Source: CAZHCG01 sp046484285 (GTDB lineage Bacteria > Myxococcota_A > Polyangia > JAAYKL01). From it: 34,426 bases of DNA. The DNA lies in contig JAWOBP010000150.1 of assembly GCA_046484285.1 (NCBI GenBank), positions 1 to 34,426 on the forward strand, read 5' to 3'. The stretch's first letter is position 1; the number at the start of each line of letters is the position of its first letter. Positions 14,988 to 24,070 of this stretch are shown here, piece after piece. The position numbers and the translations under genes are program-made. A model generated the notes under the pieces. The model ran no database searches. It saw only the letters and a program-made list of their open reading frames with translations, and was not told the origin of the DNA.

Positions 14988-17795
14988 TTGAAGAATCTCC
15001 TTTACGATAATATCACCCGGCTGTTGCTGTTGGCCGCGATCTCGATTCTCGGCTGCGAGACGGCGGGCCGGGTCGAGCTGGTGCCGATCCTGCCCGACGG
15101 GAGGCCGGATCTGCTCTCGGAGCTGAATGTGCAGAGCCTGACCGTGCGGGCCAGGCCGGCCGGGGACAACGAGGCCGACGAGAAGTGGCGGAGCGTTGCC
15201 AGGGGTGGCTCGTTGTCCATGCCGCTGCCCCGAGGCGAGTGGCGGGTCACGGTTCGCGGCGAGAATGCCAGCGGCCGGGAGCTGGTGCACGGGGAGACGC
15301 TGCGCTTCGAGGTCGAGGCGGGCAAGAGTCGTCGAGTCGAGTTCTTCCTGGGGGAGACGATGGCGTTCAACCTGGTGCGGCTCGAGCCCGGGGATCTGGC
15401 CGAGTCCCTGGCGGATCGCGAGGATCACAGCGCGACGCTGCTGGTCGACGAGCGGGGCCGGCCGAGCATCCTGGTGGCCGGCGGGCGTTCGGGCGAGAAC
15501 GGCGATCCGCTGGCCGACGCGTTGCTGATCGATCCCGTCGAGCGCGTCGTCAGCCGGCTGCCGGCGCTGTCTTGTCCCCGGGCCTCTCACACCGCTCTCA
15601 GCGTGGAGACGTCCTCGGGGACGCGGGTCGTGCTCGCCGGCGGCGAGGGCGGGTGCTCGGGCGACCTCGACGTTTTCGATCCGGCCACGCAGTCCTTCGA
15701 GCGGATCAATCCCTGCGGCAACGACGCGCCGCGACCCGCCGTAGCGGAGATCGAGGTGGTCGGCGGAGAGACGAGGCACACCGGTCGCGTCGTGGTGGTG
15801 GGCAACCCGCGCTGCCTGGTCGACGTGTTCGAGGGCGAGAGCGTCAGCGATGCCTCCGCGACCGACCCCGGGCCGGACGCGCCGGTGACCGCGGCGGTCA
15901 ACGACGAGGGCCAGGTGCTGGTCGTGACTCACGATCGCCTCTTCGTGGACGGTGCCGAGAAGGGGGAGAGCTGCGCGGCCGGCGACGCCTGGAAGCCGGA
16001 GGCGAGCTGGGTCGGGATCGAGGACCGGCTCGGGGGGCGATTGGTCAGTCTCGAGAGCCAGCAGTTCCTCTTCGTCGGCGGAGAGCTGCCCGGCGGAGGC
16101 GGCTCGGCGGCCGAGCACGGCTGGTCGCTGATCTCGCTGGTGCGCGACTGCGAGCTGGGCGATGTGCTTGAGGGACCGAGCGAGCGGGAGATTCTTCCCG
16201 CGACCGCTTTCGCCCTGATCGATATCGGAAGCGGCTCCGAGGTGGCGATGCTGGTGGCCGGAGGACGGGATCCGTCCGGCCAGATCTCGGATCGGGTCTC
16301 CTTGCTGCTGCGTCCGGCGGGCGCTTCGTCGCTGACCGCTCACGACATGTCGTGTTCGTTTCGCGAGCGGCCGATTCGCCTGCGAGCCGCTCGCGCCGGT
16401 CCGGCCGCCGTCGATCTGCCGGACGGCACCAGCTGGCTGATCGGCGGAGGCGACGCCAGGCCGGAGGCGTTCGTGCCCGGCAGCGGGGATATCTCGTCCT
16501 CGACGCGTTCCTTCGGCCTGCGCAAGCCGGCGCTGACCACGGTGGCAGTGCTGGACAGCTCGGGAGAGGGAGATCAGTGGTTCGAGACGTTGCTCGGCGA
16601 TCTCGCCGAGCGTTTCACCGGCGCTCTCTACTCCCAGGCCGCCAACTACCTGACGCTGCTGTTTCTGGCCGCCAACGCCGATCTGGGTCTGCCCGACGAG
16701 CTGCTGGAGAGCGATCTGGCCGCGGACGACGGCTGCGCCCACCAGAGCGGGCCACAGATGATCGCCGTGGCCTCCGGCTATCTCGAGGATCTGGACGTGG
16801 GCGGAGACGTGTCGATCGTCCACGAGTTCGAGGGCAGCTCCCAGCTGGAGGATCCCAGGGCCAAGGCAGTGGAGACGATTGCGGAGGTGACCGGGATGCG
16901 CAACGGCTGCGTCTGGAGGCAGCTGCTGCGCGTCGGCTTCGAAGGGCTGCTGGTCACCGAGGACGGAGACTCGACCGGAGAGATCGACTTTGCGACCGGG
17001 ATCAGGCTCCTGTTGTTCGCGGCGCGCGACGACGACTGCAGCCTCGGCATCTATTCCGATTTCGACCAGGTCGAAACCGAGCTTCCCGGCGAGGATCTGC
17101 TGGCCGACTGGCACTGCACGGCGTCCAGCGGCACGGCGGGGGAGGCTTTCGACGAGTACTTCGGCCTGCCGCCCGACGGGACGCTGGAGCCCTACCTGCG
17201 CGAGCGGCTCGAGGATGTCGTGTGGGACGAGCGCGACCTGATCGCGGTCGCGGTGGGCAACACGAGCGAGCAGGAGACATGCAGCTCGCCGGCCTACGGA
17301 GAGCTGAGCCGTCCGACGCGGTTGCTCGAGACCCTGGAGTGGATCGAGCAGCAGGGCGCGCGGCTCGTGAAGATCGACCTGTGCGGCGCCGAGAACGACG
17401 AGACGCTCGCGGCCGAGCTCGTCGAGATGGGGCAGATGATCGAGGCGCGCAATCCTTCGCAGGCCTGCGTGCCCGGATTCGTGGCCTCAAACGCGCCCTA
17501 CGACGCCCAGCGGGGCGCCTACGTGCCGGTGCTCCCGGAGGACGACAGGGCCGTCGAGGTAACCGAGGCGGCGATCGCGCACTGCCGCGGAGCGTACGTC
17601 GTCAGCGATTCCTCCTCCGACGATCTGTACCGCAAAGTGGTCTCGATCGACACCGATCGCTGGTGGGCGGGCACCGACACGGACCGTCGCGGCGGCTGCG
17701 AGGCGGACGACTCGGGATGGATGATCCGGATGAGCCGGGATTCGTCGGAGCAGGGAACGGGAGAGAGCAATGCCGAGTTCGTCTGCCTGCCATAG
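14988..17795 (+). CDS. Kelch-like lipoprotein with VWA-like C-terminal half
   Basis: This 935-aa lipoprotein starts at TTG, as no ATG precedes the signal peptide. MKNLLYDNITRLLLLAAISI leads to a clear lipobox LGC (Cys23). An N-terminal beta domain (about 30-130) is followed by Kelch-like blades (ILVAGGRSGENGDPLADALL, RVVLAGGEGGCSGDLDVFDP, AMLVAGGRDPSGQISDRVSL), which normally fold as a beta propeller. The C-terminal half (about 540-935) reads like a VWA-type Rossmann domain, with VAVLDSSGEGDQWFETLLGD at its start (a DSSGE motif near MIDAS form) and several Cys. It fits an exported surface protein of unknown ligand. The next gene begins 7 bases after its stop, so the two probably share a transcript. 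Confidence 0.78.
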   Translation: MKNLLYDNITRLLLLAAISILGCETAGRVELVPILPDGRPDLLSELNVQSLTVRARPAGDNEADEKWRSVARGGSLSMPLPRGEWRVTVRGENASGRELVHGETLRFEVEAGKSRRVEFFLGETMAFNLVRLEPGDLAESLADREDHSATLLVDERGRPSILVAGGRSGENGDPLADALLIDPVERVVSRLPALSCPRASHTALSVETSSGTRVVLAGGEGGCSGDLDVFDPATQSFERINPCGNDAPRPAVAEIEVVGGETRHTGRVVVVGNPRCLVDVFEGESVSDASATDPGPDAPVTAAVNDEGQVLVVTHDRLFVDGAEKGESCAAGDAWKPEASWVGIEDRLGGRLVSLESQQFLFVGGELPGGGGSAAEHGWSLISLVRDCELGDVLEGPSEREILPATAFALIDIGSGSEVAMLVAGGRDPSGQISDRVSLLLRPAGASSLTAHDMSCSFRERPIRLRAARAGPAAVDLPDGTSWLIGGGDARPEAFVPGSGDISSSTRSFGLRKPALTTVAVLDSSGEGDQWFETLLGDLAERFTGALYSQAANYLTLLFLAANADLGLPDELLESDLAADDGCAHQSGPQMIAVASGYLEDLDVGGDVSIVHEFEGSSQLEDPRAKAVETIAEVTGMRNGCVWRQLLRVGFEGLLVTEDGDSTGEIDFATGIRLLLFAARDDDCSLGIYSDFDQVETELPGEDLLADWHCTASSGTAGEAFDEYFGLPPDGTLEPYLRERLEDVVWDERDLIAVAVGNTSEQETCSSPAYGELSRPTRLLETLEWIEQQGARLVKIDLCGAENDETLAAELVEMGQMIEARNPSQACVPGFVASNAPYDAQRGAYVPVLPEDDRAVEVTEAAIAHCRGAYVVSDSSSDDLYRKVVSIDTDRWWAGTDTDRRGGCEADDSGWMIRMSRDSSEQGTGESNAEFVCLP

Positions 17796-17802
17796 CCGCG
17801 GC

Positions 17803-18852
17803 ATGATCCGCCTCCCGCTTGCCGTGGCGCTGGCGCTCGCCGCGGCGCTGCCGGCGACCGACACCCGCGCGGATCGAGACGAGGACGAGGTCGTCTCGCG
17901 GTCCGAGCCGGAGGGGCCCGCGCCTCCGCCTCCAGAGAGCGACGCGAGGGGCAGCGCTGTGGTGATTCCCGCCAAGGTGTCGGTCGGCGCCGAGGTGGAT
18001 GGGGCCGCTCTGGACGTGCTGCTGGCGGCGGCCTTGCAGGACGCCGGCTTCGAGGTGCTCGACCTGGAGAGCAGCTGGCTGTCGGAGGAGCGGTACGCCT
18101 CCCGGCTGGAGGAGGCCCGCCAGGCCTACCTGGAGATGGACCTGCGAAGCGCTCTAGATGCGGCGCGCCGGCTGCGCGAAGATTTTTTGGAGTCGCACGG
18201 CGACCTTTTGGGAGATCCGGCGCTGGCCGAGATCGAACTGTTCATCGCGCAGGTCCTGCTCGATTTCGGGCGCCGCGACGAGGCGGTGGCCGCGGCCGAG
18301 CGCGTGCTGGCGGTTTTTCCGCAACGGCGCCTCGATCCGGCGCGGCACTCTCCCGCGATGCAGGCGCTGTGGAGCTCCACGGTCGAGCGGCTCGAGGGGA
18401 GGGATCCGGCTCCGCCCGACTGCGAGGAGCTGGCGCGCCTGGGAGTCTCGGTCGGCGCGGACTGGGTGGCGGTCGGCGTCTGGACGATCTCGGGCGGCGG
18501 CGGAGAGCGGCTGGTGGTGCACCTCGTGCCGGCCGGGGAGCCGCAGCACGCCTCGCGACACGTGGTCGAGCCGGGGGCCCGTCCCGCCTGGACCCTTGCG
18601 ATTCGAGGCGCCGTGATGCAGAGGTTTCCCTTGCCGGCGGAGCCCCCGCCGGCGGAGCCTCCCCCGTCCGGCGAGGACGGCCGAGCTGGCGGAGAAGAAA
18701 AGCGGGCCTGGTACCGCAGCTGGTGGTTCTGGACGACGGTGGGGGTCGTCGTGGCGGGTGGCACCGCCGGCGCGCTGGCCGGCTACTACGCGAACAAAGA
18801 TCCGGGGCGGCCGAGGATCACGATGGACGACGGGGTCTGGGGCGAGCAGTGA
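17803..18852 (+). CDS. Exported, C-terminally membrane-anchored protein of unknown function
   Basis: This 349-aa protein has a signal peptide (MIRLPLAVALALAAALPATD), an acidic Pro-rich stretch, a central alpha-helical TPR-like part (ARQAYLEMDLRSALDAARRL, VLLDFGRRDEAVAAAERVLA) and a beta-rich part (VGADWVAVGVWTISGGGGER). A Pro-rich linker with a repeated AEPPP motif leads to a single C-terminal transmembrane helix (about 307-330, ending ALAGYYANKDPG). This layout is common in Myxococcota-type envelope proteins that accompany PEGA kinases. I chose the ATG at 17803 because it opens a clean signal peptide and follows the previous stop. The earlier ATG at 17770 overlaps the upstream gene. The specific role is unknown. 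It converges with the kinase gene. Confidence 0.7.
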   Translation: MIRLPLAVALALAAALPATDTRADRDEDEVVSRSEPEGPAPPPPESDARGSAVVIPAKVSVGAEVDGAALDVLLAAALQDAGFEVLDLESSWLSEERYASRLEEARQAYLEMDLRSALDAARRLREDFLESHGDLLGDPALAEIELFIAQVLLDFGRRDEAVAAAERVLAVFPQRRLDPARHSPAMQALWSSTVERLEGRDPAPPDCEELARLGVSVGADWVAVGVWTISGGGGERLVVHLVPAGEPQHASRHVVEPGARPAWTLAIRGAVMQRFPLPAEPPPAEPPPSGEDGRAGGEEKRAWYRSWWFWTTVGVVVAGGTAGALAGYYANKDPGRPRITMDDGVWGEQ

Positions 18853-18861
18853 TGGCGCGGG

Positions 18862-20763
18862 TCACTCGTCCCCCGGGGCCTTGTCTTCGAGGCGCGCGCT
18901 GATCTTCTCGTGCTCGCCCGGCTCCACCGAAAAGCGCATGGTCTTGGAGATTTCCTTGACCGGGTTGGTCAGCACCACGCTGTGCCTGCCCGCCGAGATC
19001 TGCCGGCCGCGAATCGGCGTGGTGCCGATCGCCGTCCCGTCCAGCACGACGTTGGACCAGGGGAAGGTGTTGACGCTGAACGTGCCTTTTTTCTTGGTCG
19101 CCGGCCGCGCCGGATGCTCGGGTCGAGCCTCGAGCTCGAGCGAGATCCCGGTTTTCCGACCGCCCCGGACGACAGCCACTTCCCGCGCCGGAAGATGTCC
19201 AGAGGCGCGAGCGACCACGCGATGCTCTCCGGCCGGGAGGTTCTCGATCAGCAGCGGCGCCGCGCCACGCAAAGTGCCGCCGATCGAAATTTCGGCGCCC
19301 TCCGGAACCGTCTCGACCTCGATCGAGCCGCCGGCCGGCGCCAGCTCGGCCGACAGCTCCAGCGGCCCGTCGCCGTCCACCTCGATCGTTTCGGACCAGC
19401 GCTCGCGGCCCTCCAGGCGTAGCTCCACGCCGTGCTCGCCGGACTCGAGCGCCAGCTCGGCGGGAGTTTCGCGACCCGTGCTCTCGCCGTCGATCCGGAT
19501 CTCCGCTCCGGGCGGATCGCTGCGGATCGAGAGGTTCGCCGCGCTCGGCTTCGGATCCCGCCGCTCGGCCGGCAACTGCGATCCGAGCTCGGACGAAGCG
19601 CCCGTTTCTTCCCGCTCCGTTTCGTTCGAGTCCAGCGCCGCGATTTCGTCCGGCTCGTTCTCGCCGGCCAGCTTGAGCGCGGCGGTTATCCCGGCGCCGG
19701 CCAGCAGCGCGGCCGAGATCAGCCAGACGGAGAGCCGCCTGAGGCTCCGGCGAGGAGGCGCTTCGAGCTCGTGGGTGGGGGTTGGGGGAGAATCGTCTCC
19801 GTTCGACTCCGCGGCGGACGGCTCCCTCTCTTCCGCCGGGCCGAGGGCGGCCGCCAGGTGGCGCTCGACCGCGGTGGAGCGCATGTCCCAGTCCTCTCCC
19901 GGTGCGCGAGCGGACTCGATCCGCTCGATGAACGCCGCCAGGTCGCGCGCCGAGCCGCGCAGCCCGCGGGCGGCCAGCAGGTCCTCGAGGGCGTGCTGCA
20001 TCTCGTCGGCGGTCTGGAAGCGCCGCTCGCGGTCGGCGGACAGCGCGGAGTCCAGGATCGCCTCCAGCTCGGGGTCGCCGCTCGGCCGGCGGCCGTCCTT
20101 GAGCTTCTCGCCGGTGACCAGCTCGTGGAGCAGCGATCCGCACGACCAGACGTCGGCCCGCGCGTCGACCTCGCCACCGGCGGCCTGCTCGGGGCTCATG
20201 TAGCCCGGCTTGCCCTTGATCACGCCGGTGCGGGTCTCGAACTCGCGGGCCAGCGAGCGGGCGATCCCGAAGTCGAGCAGCTTGACCTGGCCGTCGTCGG
20301 AGAGCAGCACGTTGGAGGGGCTGACGTCGCGGTGCACGAGCTGCAGCGGCCGGCCCTGGTCGTCGCGCTTGTGGTGGGCGTAGGCCAGCCCCTCGAGGAT
20401 CTCGGAAACCACGTGCACGGCCAGCTCCAGCGGCCACTCGATCCCGACCACCTTGGCCCGCCCGCACAGCGTGGCCAGGTCCTGGCCCTCGACGTACTCC
20501 ATCGCCAGGAAGTAGTGGCCGTCCACGTAGCCGAAGTCGAAGACAGGCACGATGTTGCCGTGCACCATCGAGACGCCCAACCGGGCCTCGTCGATGAACA
20601 TCGCCACGAAGTTCTTGTCCGCGGACAGGGCGGGGTGGATCCGCTTGATGCAGACCAGCTTCTCCACGCCGCTGCCGTGCGCAGCGCGGGCCTTGAAGAT
20701 CTCCGCCATTCCGCCCACGGCGATCTTCTCGATCAGGTCGTAGTTGCCGAATCGCTCGCCCAT
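18862..20763 (-). CDS. Hanks-type Ser/Thr protein kinase with transmembrane helix and three PEGA repeats
   Basis: This 633-aa protein has a cytoplasmic kinase domain (about 8-265). It has a glycine-rich loop (IAVGGMAEIFKA), ATP-anchoring Lys40 (VCIKRIHP), catalytic HRD at 144-146 (LVHRDVSPSN), DFG at 164-166 and the GYMSPEQ activation-segment end. All catalytic residues are present, so it should be active. A juxtamembrane region leads to one transmembrane helix (about 345-363). Three PEGA repeats (about 409-453, 479-525, 560-610; for example DPPGAEIRIDGESTG) then lie outside the inner membrane. PEGA domains are thought to bind surface components, so this is probably an envelope-sensing kinase. 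Its target is not shown by the sequence. It converges with the membrane-anchored protein gene. Confidence 0.93.
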   Translation of the reverse strand: MGERFGNYDLIEKIAVGGMAEIFKARAAHGSGVEKLVCIKRIHPALSADKNFVAMFIDEARLGVSMVHGNIVPVFDFGYVDGHYFLAMEYVEGQDLATLCGRAKVVGIEWPLELAVHVVSEILEGLAYAHHKRDDQGRPLQLVHRDVSPSNVLLSDDGQVKLLDFGIARSLAREFETRTGVIKGKPGYMSPEQAAGGEVDARADVWSCGSLLHELVTGEKLKDGRRPSGDPELEAILDSALSADRERRFQTADEMQHALEDLLAARGLRGSARDLAAFIERIESARAPGEDWDMRSTAVERHLAAALGPAEEREPSAAESNGDDSPPTPTHELEAPPRRSLRRLSVWLISAALLAGAGITAALKLAGENEPDEIAALDSNETEREETGASSELGSQLPAERRDPKPSAANLSIRSDPPGAEIRIDGESTGRETPAELALESGEHGVELRLEGRERWSETIEVDGDGPLELSAELAPAGGSIEVETVPEGAEISIGGTLRGAAPLLIENLPAGEHRVVARASGHLPAREVAVVRGGRKTGISLELEARPEHPARPATKKKGTFSVNTFPWSNVVLDGTAIGTTPIRGRQISAGRHSVVLTNPVKEISKTMRFSVEPGEHEKISARLEDKAPGDE

Positions 20764-20844
20764 GGTCGACGCCTGTATACCACGGGCCGAGGGCCGGGGC
20801 GTAGCCGAAGGCGTGGAAAGGGCCCCGGCGGCCGATACAGGGCT

Positions 20845-22614
20845 TCAGGGACTGACACCGATGGCGTAACAGAAGATGGATGCCAGGGGCGCGAGACGGG
20901 GCTCTCCCGCGTTGGCGCATCCGCAGCCCGCCGCGGCCGGGCCGGAGAGGGGCGGGCCCTCGCTGGCGGTGTCGGTCTCGGTTCCGCTGTCCGTGTCCGC
21001 GTCGGCGTCCGTGTCCGCGTCGGCGTCGGCGTCGGTGTCGGCGGACGGCTCGGGCGAGAGGTTGATCAACGCGTCCAGGTCGTACCCGGCGTTTTCGACG
21101 TTGAATTGCCCGGTGCCGGTGTCGATGATACGCACGAAGCGTGCCGCGGTCAGCCCGGCCTCGCCTAGATCGATCTCGATGTCGCCGCTGCCCGCGGCCG
21201 CCGGATCGAACGGCCCGTCCCGGTCCTCGGCCAGCAGCACATCCGCCGGATCGTCGCTTCCGGTGCCGCTGATCACCAGCAGATCCGCGCCCTCGCCGTC
21301 GACGACGCTAGTTCCGTCCCCCAAATCGAGCGTGATCGTGCCGCCCGGGCTCAGCGAGTAGAAACGGCCGTCGTCTACTCCCAGCGCGTCGTGGGCTCGG
21401 GTCGTGTTCTTGTAGTCTATCCATTGATAGATGTAGTTGGGGATCGCCTGCGGGATCGTCATCCTATCGACGCGCAGCGCGGAGTGCTCTCCTCCCGGCT
21501 CCAGGGCGAAATCCACCGCGACGGTCCCCTCGTCGGGGACCACCACGTCCTCTACCGTCTCCGGAACGTACCCGTTGGCCACGGCCGTGATGTCGTAGCT
21601 CCCGGGCAGCAGCACGCGGTGGTAGTCGCCCACGTCCGGATCGGTGAAGACCGGCTCGCCCGGCGGCTCGACATGGATGCGCGCCTCGAGCGGATCGCCG
21701 CTGGTCGCGTCGGTGACCAGCCCTTCCGCGCCCCCGAGCGCCCAGGCCAGAAAGGCGGCGACACCATCGCCGTGCACGTTCCACTCCAGCTCGGTGTCCG
21801 AGCGCAGCTCCACGGTCCAGTCGAACGTGCCGCAGACGCCCAGCGACCAGTCGTTGACGTCGCCGTTGATCCCGTACCAGTCCCAGCCGAAGACCGCCTC
21901 GTAGCTGGAGTCGCCGGCGTACGACTGTCCAATCGCCTCGAACAGCTCCTCGTCGAGCGGGTGGTGCGGCTTGTAGTTCCAGGCGCCGTTCACGTAGTTC
22001 GCCACCGTGTGATAAGTCAGCCCCAGCGTGAAGCTGCGCTCCAGGCCGACGTCGCGCAACGCGACCGTCTCCGGCTCGGAGAAGGGGCGCTCGCCCTCGT
22101 CGAGCCAGCCGAAGCCCAGGTTGCGGTTGAGGTCGATCCCGCGGGCGTTGCGGCGCGAGGCCTCCTCGCCGCTGTAGCCGTCCGGGTTGACCAGCGGCAC
22201 GAACAGCAGCTCCGCGCCGTCGACCAGGTCGCTGGCCAGCGGATCGTCGCCGTACCCGTCGAGAATCCAGGCGATCGTCTCCAGTACCACCTCGACGCTC
22301 ATGCACTCGTCGCCGTGGATCGCGCCGATCACGCGCAGCTCGGGCTCCATGCTCTCCTGGTCGGGATCGGCCGAGACGAGCAGCGACCAGATCTCGCGCC
22401 CCTCGACCGACTCGCCGATCGTCCCGGCCCGCGCGATCTCGGGGTGGGTCTCCTCCCAGGCCTGCAGCAGCTCGCCGATCTCGGCATGAGAGGTGAAGCC
22501 CTGGCACGATCCGAGCGACTTGTTCGAGGTCTTGGCCGCGATCGGGCGCGGACCGAGCGCGACTATCGAAATCGCCACAAGCGAGGCGGCGTAGATTGCG
22601 AATCCAGGGCGCAT
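20845..22614 (-). CDS. Secreted M14 zinc carboxypeptidase with beta domains and CGC-type C-terminal tail
   Basis: This 589-aa exported metallocarboxypeptidase has a signal peptide at 1-27. Zinc ligands are H100 and E103 in the HGDE motif and H202 in GLTYHTVANY. The catalytic Glu is E269 in FDWTVELRSD, and a substrate-carboxylate Arg is in DLNRNLG (R164). Such enzymes trim C-terminal residues from peptides. A carboxypeptidase-regulatory-like beta domain follows (about 290-380), then a beta-rich domain (about 395-520), a linker of Asp/Ala/Thr repeats (about 530-555) and a tail with AAGCGCANAG plus a short hydrophobic stretch. The tail resembles a MYXO-CTERM sorting signal but lacks the final Arg cluster. 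A GGAG site precedes the ATG. The gene lies 47 bases after the VKOR-DsbA gene and may be co-transcribed with it. Confidence 0.9.
   Translation of the reverse strand: MRPGFAIYAASLVAISIVALGPRPIAAKTSNKSLGSCQGFTSHAEIGELLQAWEETHPEIARAGTIGESVEGREIWSLLVSADPDQESMEPELRVIGAIHGDECMSVEVVLETIAWILDGYGDDPLASDLVDGAELLFVPLVNPDGYSGEEASRRNARGIDLNRNLGFGWLDEGERPFSEPETVALRDVGLERSFTLGLTYHTVANYVNGAWNYKPHHPLDEELFEAIGQSYAGDSSYEAVFGWDWYGINGDVNDWSLGVCGTFDWTVELRSDTELEWNVHGDGVAAFLAWALGGAEGLVTDATSGDPLEARIHVEPPGEPVFTDPDVGDYHRVLLPGSYDITAVANGYVPETVEDVVVPDEGTVAVDFALEPGGEHSALRVDRMTIPQAIPNYIYQWIDYKNTTRAHDALGVDDGRFYSLSPGGTITLDLGDGTSVVDGEGADLLVISGTGSDDPADVLLAEDRDGPFDPAAAGSGDIEIDLGEAGLTAARFVRIIDTGTGQFNVENAGYDLDALINLSPEPSADTDADADADTDADADTDSGTETDTASEGPPLSGPAAAGCGCANAGEPRLAPLASIFCYAIGVSP
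20990..21043. repeat. Six-base-period coding repeat for an Asp/Ala linker
   Basis: Alternating GACGCC/GACGCG/GACACC-type units (minus strand) encode a chain of Asp-Ala and Asp-Thr pairs within the M14 carboxypeptidase. It separates the catalytic part from the C-terminal tail. Such arrays vary in length by slippage, so this linker may differ between strains. Confidence 0.8.
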
Positions 22615-22661
22615 CCGGTTGCTCCGGGGACGAAGAGAACGCTCGCCCCACCGCGACTATA

Positions 22662-23915
22662 TCACGAGCCTCCGTCTCTTTGGGTCTCGGCGTTTTTTCC
22701 GGCGCGCCGGCGGGCCTGCTCGACCGCGCGGCGCAGGATCCCCGGGGGAAACCCGCCCGGGTACGGTTGGGCGTGGATGAAGAAGGTCGGCGTGCCGCGG
22801 ACGTCCTGCTCGTGTGCCGCCGCGATGTCCCTGCGCACCGCGCGCCTGGCGCGCTTGGACTTCATGCACGCCGTGAGCTCGCCGACGTCGGCTCCGATCT
22901 GCCCGGCGAGCAGCTCGAGGTCCACGTCGTCGGCCCGCACCCAGTTCTGCACCGAAAAGAGCGCGTCGTTCATCTCCCAGAACAGGCCCTGCTCGGCGGC
23001 GCACTCGGCGGCCCGAGCGAACTCGCAGGCCCGCATGTGGTAGGGGTTCGCGAGCGCATCGTTGCAGGCCTGATCGAGCGCCAGCTGGCGGTGGACGAGG
23101 CGCACTTCGTCGGGGTACTCGGCGGTCATCGTGCGCGTGTTGCGGTGGGCCCGCCGGCAGAAGGGACACTCGTAGTCGCTGAACTCCACCACGGTCACGA
23201 GCGGATCCTCGGCTCCGATCCAGTGCCCGCCGCCCGGTTGCTCGCCCGAGGGCAGGTCGGGCAACTCGTCCCAGCCCGGGTGATGCCAGTAGGGCGGTAC
23301 GGTCCCCAGCAAGACGGCCACCACCAGGGAGATCAGCGCGGCCGGGACGGCCGCCCAGCCGGGGCGCGACAACAGCGAGCGGAGATCGAGCAGCAGCGCA
23401 CGCAGGGGGCGGACGCGATCCGCGACTAGCAGGCCGATCGAAAGAGGGATCAGCAACAGGCTGATTCCGTAAAGCGTCATGCAGAAAATGCAAAGCGCAT
23501 CGATGCGAAAGTAGGAGATGTAGGCCATCGCGGTCGACACGCCGGTCGCGAAGAGCGAGGCGAGCAGGAGGATGCCGTCCGGCCAGGCTGGATGGAGGCG
23601 ACAGCGGGGCAGCCCCCAGAGCGCGAGCGCGAGCAGACAGCCGAATGCGGCCAGGCTCCAGATCGAAACCGGCAACCCGAACAGGACCGACCACGGCGAC
23701 TGGGCCACTGTCTCGCAGTTGATCTTCTCGTTGATCGCGCAGACCGATCTGTAGGAAGGATCCGTGTGGGTCAGGTAGTGGACCCGCGTCAGCTCCACCG
23801 AAGCGGCCAGCGCTCCGACGGCGAGTGCGGCGACGGCGATCAGCAATGCGGCCCGGGCACGCGGCCTATGGGTCCTGGAGCTTGATCCTTTTTCGTTGAC
23901 GTCGGGTTCGGTCAT
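22662..23915 (-). CDS. VKOR-DsbA fusion: membrane disulfide generator with thioredoxin domain
   Basis: This 417-aa protein joins a VKOR-type membrane domain to a DsbA-like thioredoxin domain, making a self-contained disulfide-bond-forming system that replaces DsbA plus DsbB. The VKOR part has loop cysteines C59 and C67, a quinone-side CIFC at 142-145 and about five membrane helices. After a linker, the thioredoxin part carries CPFC at 250-253 (FSDYECPFC) and the cis-Pro loop GTPTF (Pro376). The DsbA-like domain has extra cysteines (C284, C297, C305). The start is chosen for the GAGAGGA site just upstream. The many Cys-rich exported proteins nearby would be natural clients. A good promoter lies upstream in the divergent gap with rnc. 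Confidence 0.9.
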   Translation of the reverse strand: MTEPDVNEKGSSSRTHRPRARAALLIAVAALAVGALAASVELTRVHYLTHTDPSYRSVCAINEKINCETVAQSPWSVLFGLPVSIWSLAAFGCLLALALWGLPRCRLHPAWPDGILLLASLFATGVSTAMAYISYFRIDALCIFCMTLYGISLLLIPLSIGLLVADRVRPLRALLLDLRSLLSRPGWAAVPAALISLVVAVLLGTVPPYWHHPGWDELPDLPSGEQPGGGHWIGAEDPLVTVVEFSDYECPFCRRAHRNTRTMTAEYPDEVRLVHRQLALDQACNDALANPYHMRACEFARAAECAAEQGLFWEMNDALFSVQNWVRADDVDLELLAGQIGADVGELTACMKSKRARRAVRRDIAAAHEQDVRGTPTFFIHAQPYPGGFPPGILRRAVEQARRRAGKNAETQRDGGS

Positions 23916-23953
23916 CGGTCCTCTCGCGCCGTTCGGGTACCCGGCGGGTCTTG

Positions 23954-23983
23954 TTATTAGACCAACAAGAAATGCGGTGTAAA
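23954..23983 (-). promoter_or_regulatory. Sigma70-like promoter for the VKOR-DsbA gene, overlapping a small palindrome
   Basis: On the minus strand TTTACA (23983-23978) and TAATAA (23959-23954) are separated by 18 bases and lie about 40 bases before the ATG at 23915. A palindrome CTTGTT-N8-AACAAG (23950-23969) overlaps the -10 box and could be an operator. Confidence 0.5.
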
Positions 23984-24070
23984 CCTCGGCGACAAGGGTT
24001 CGATCGCTCCGAGGCGTTTCTCTGTTTCCAGCGGCGGCGCGACGTGGATAATGGACTGCGAGGAGGCCGC

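Noticed and set aside
24025..24052. Promoter TTTCCA-N16-GATAAT for rnc
   Set aside because: The implied transcription start would fall almost on the ribosome-binding site at 24061, leaving too short a leader; the -35 match is poor.
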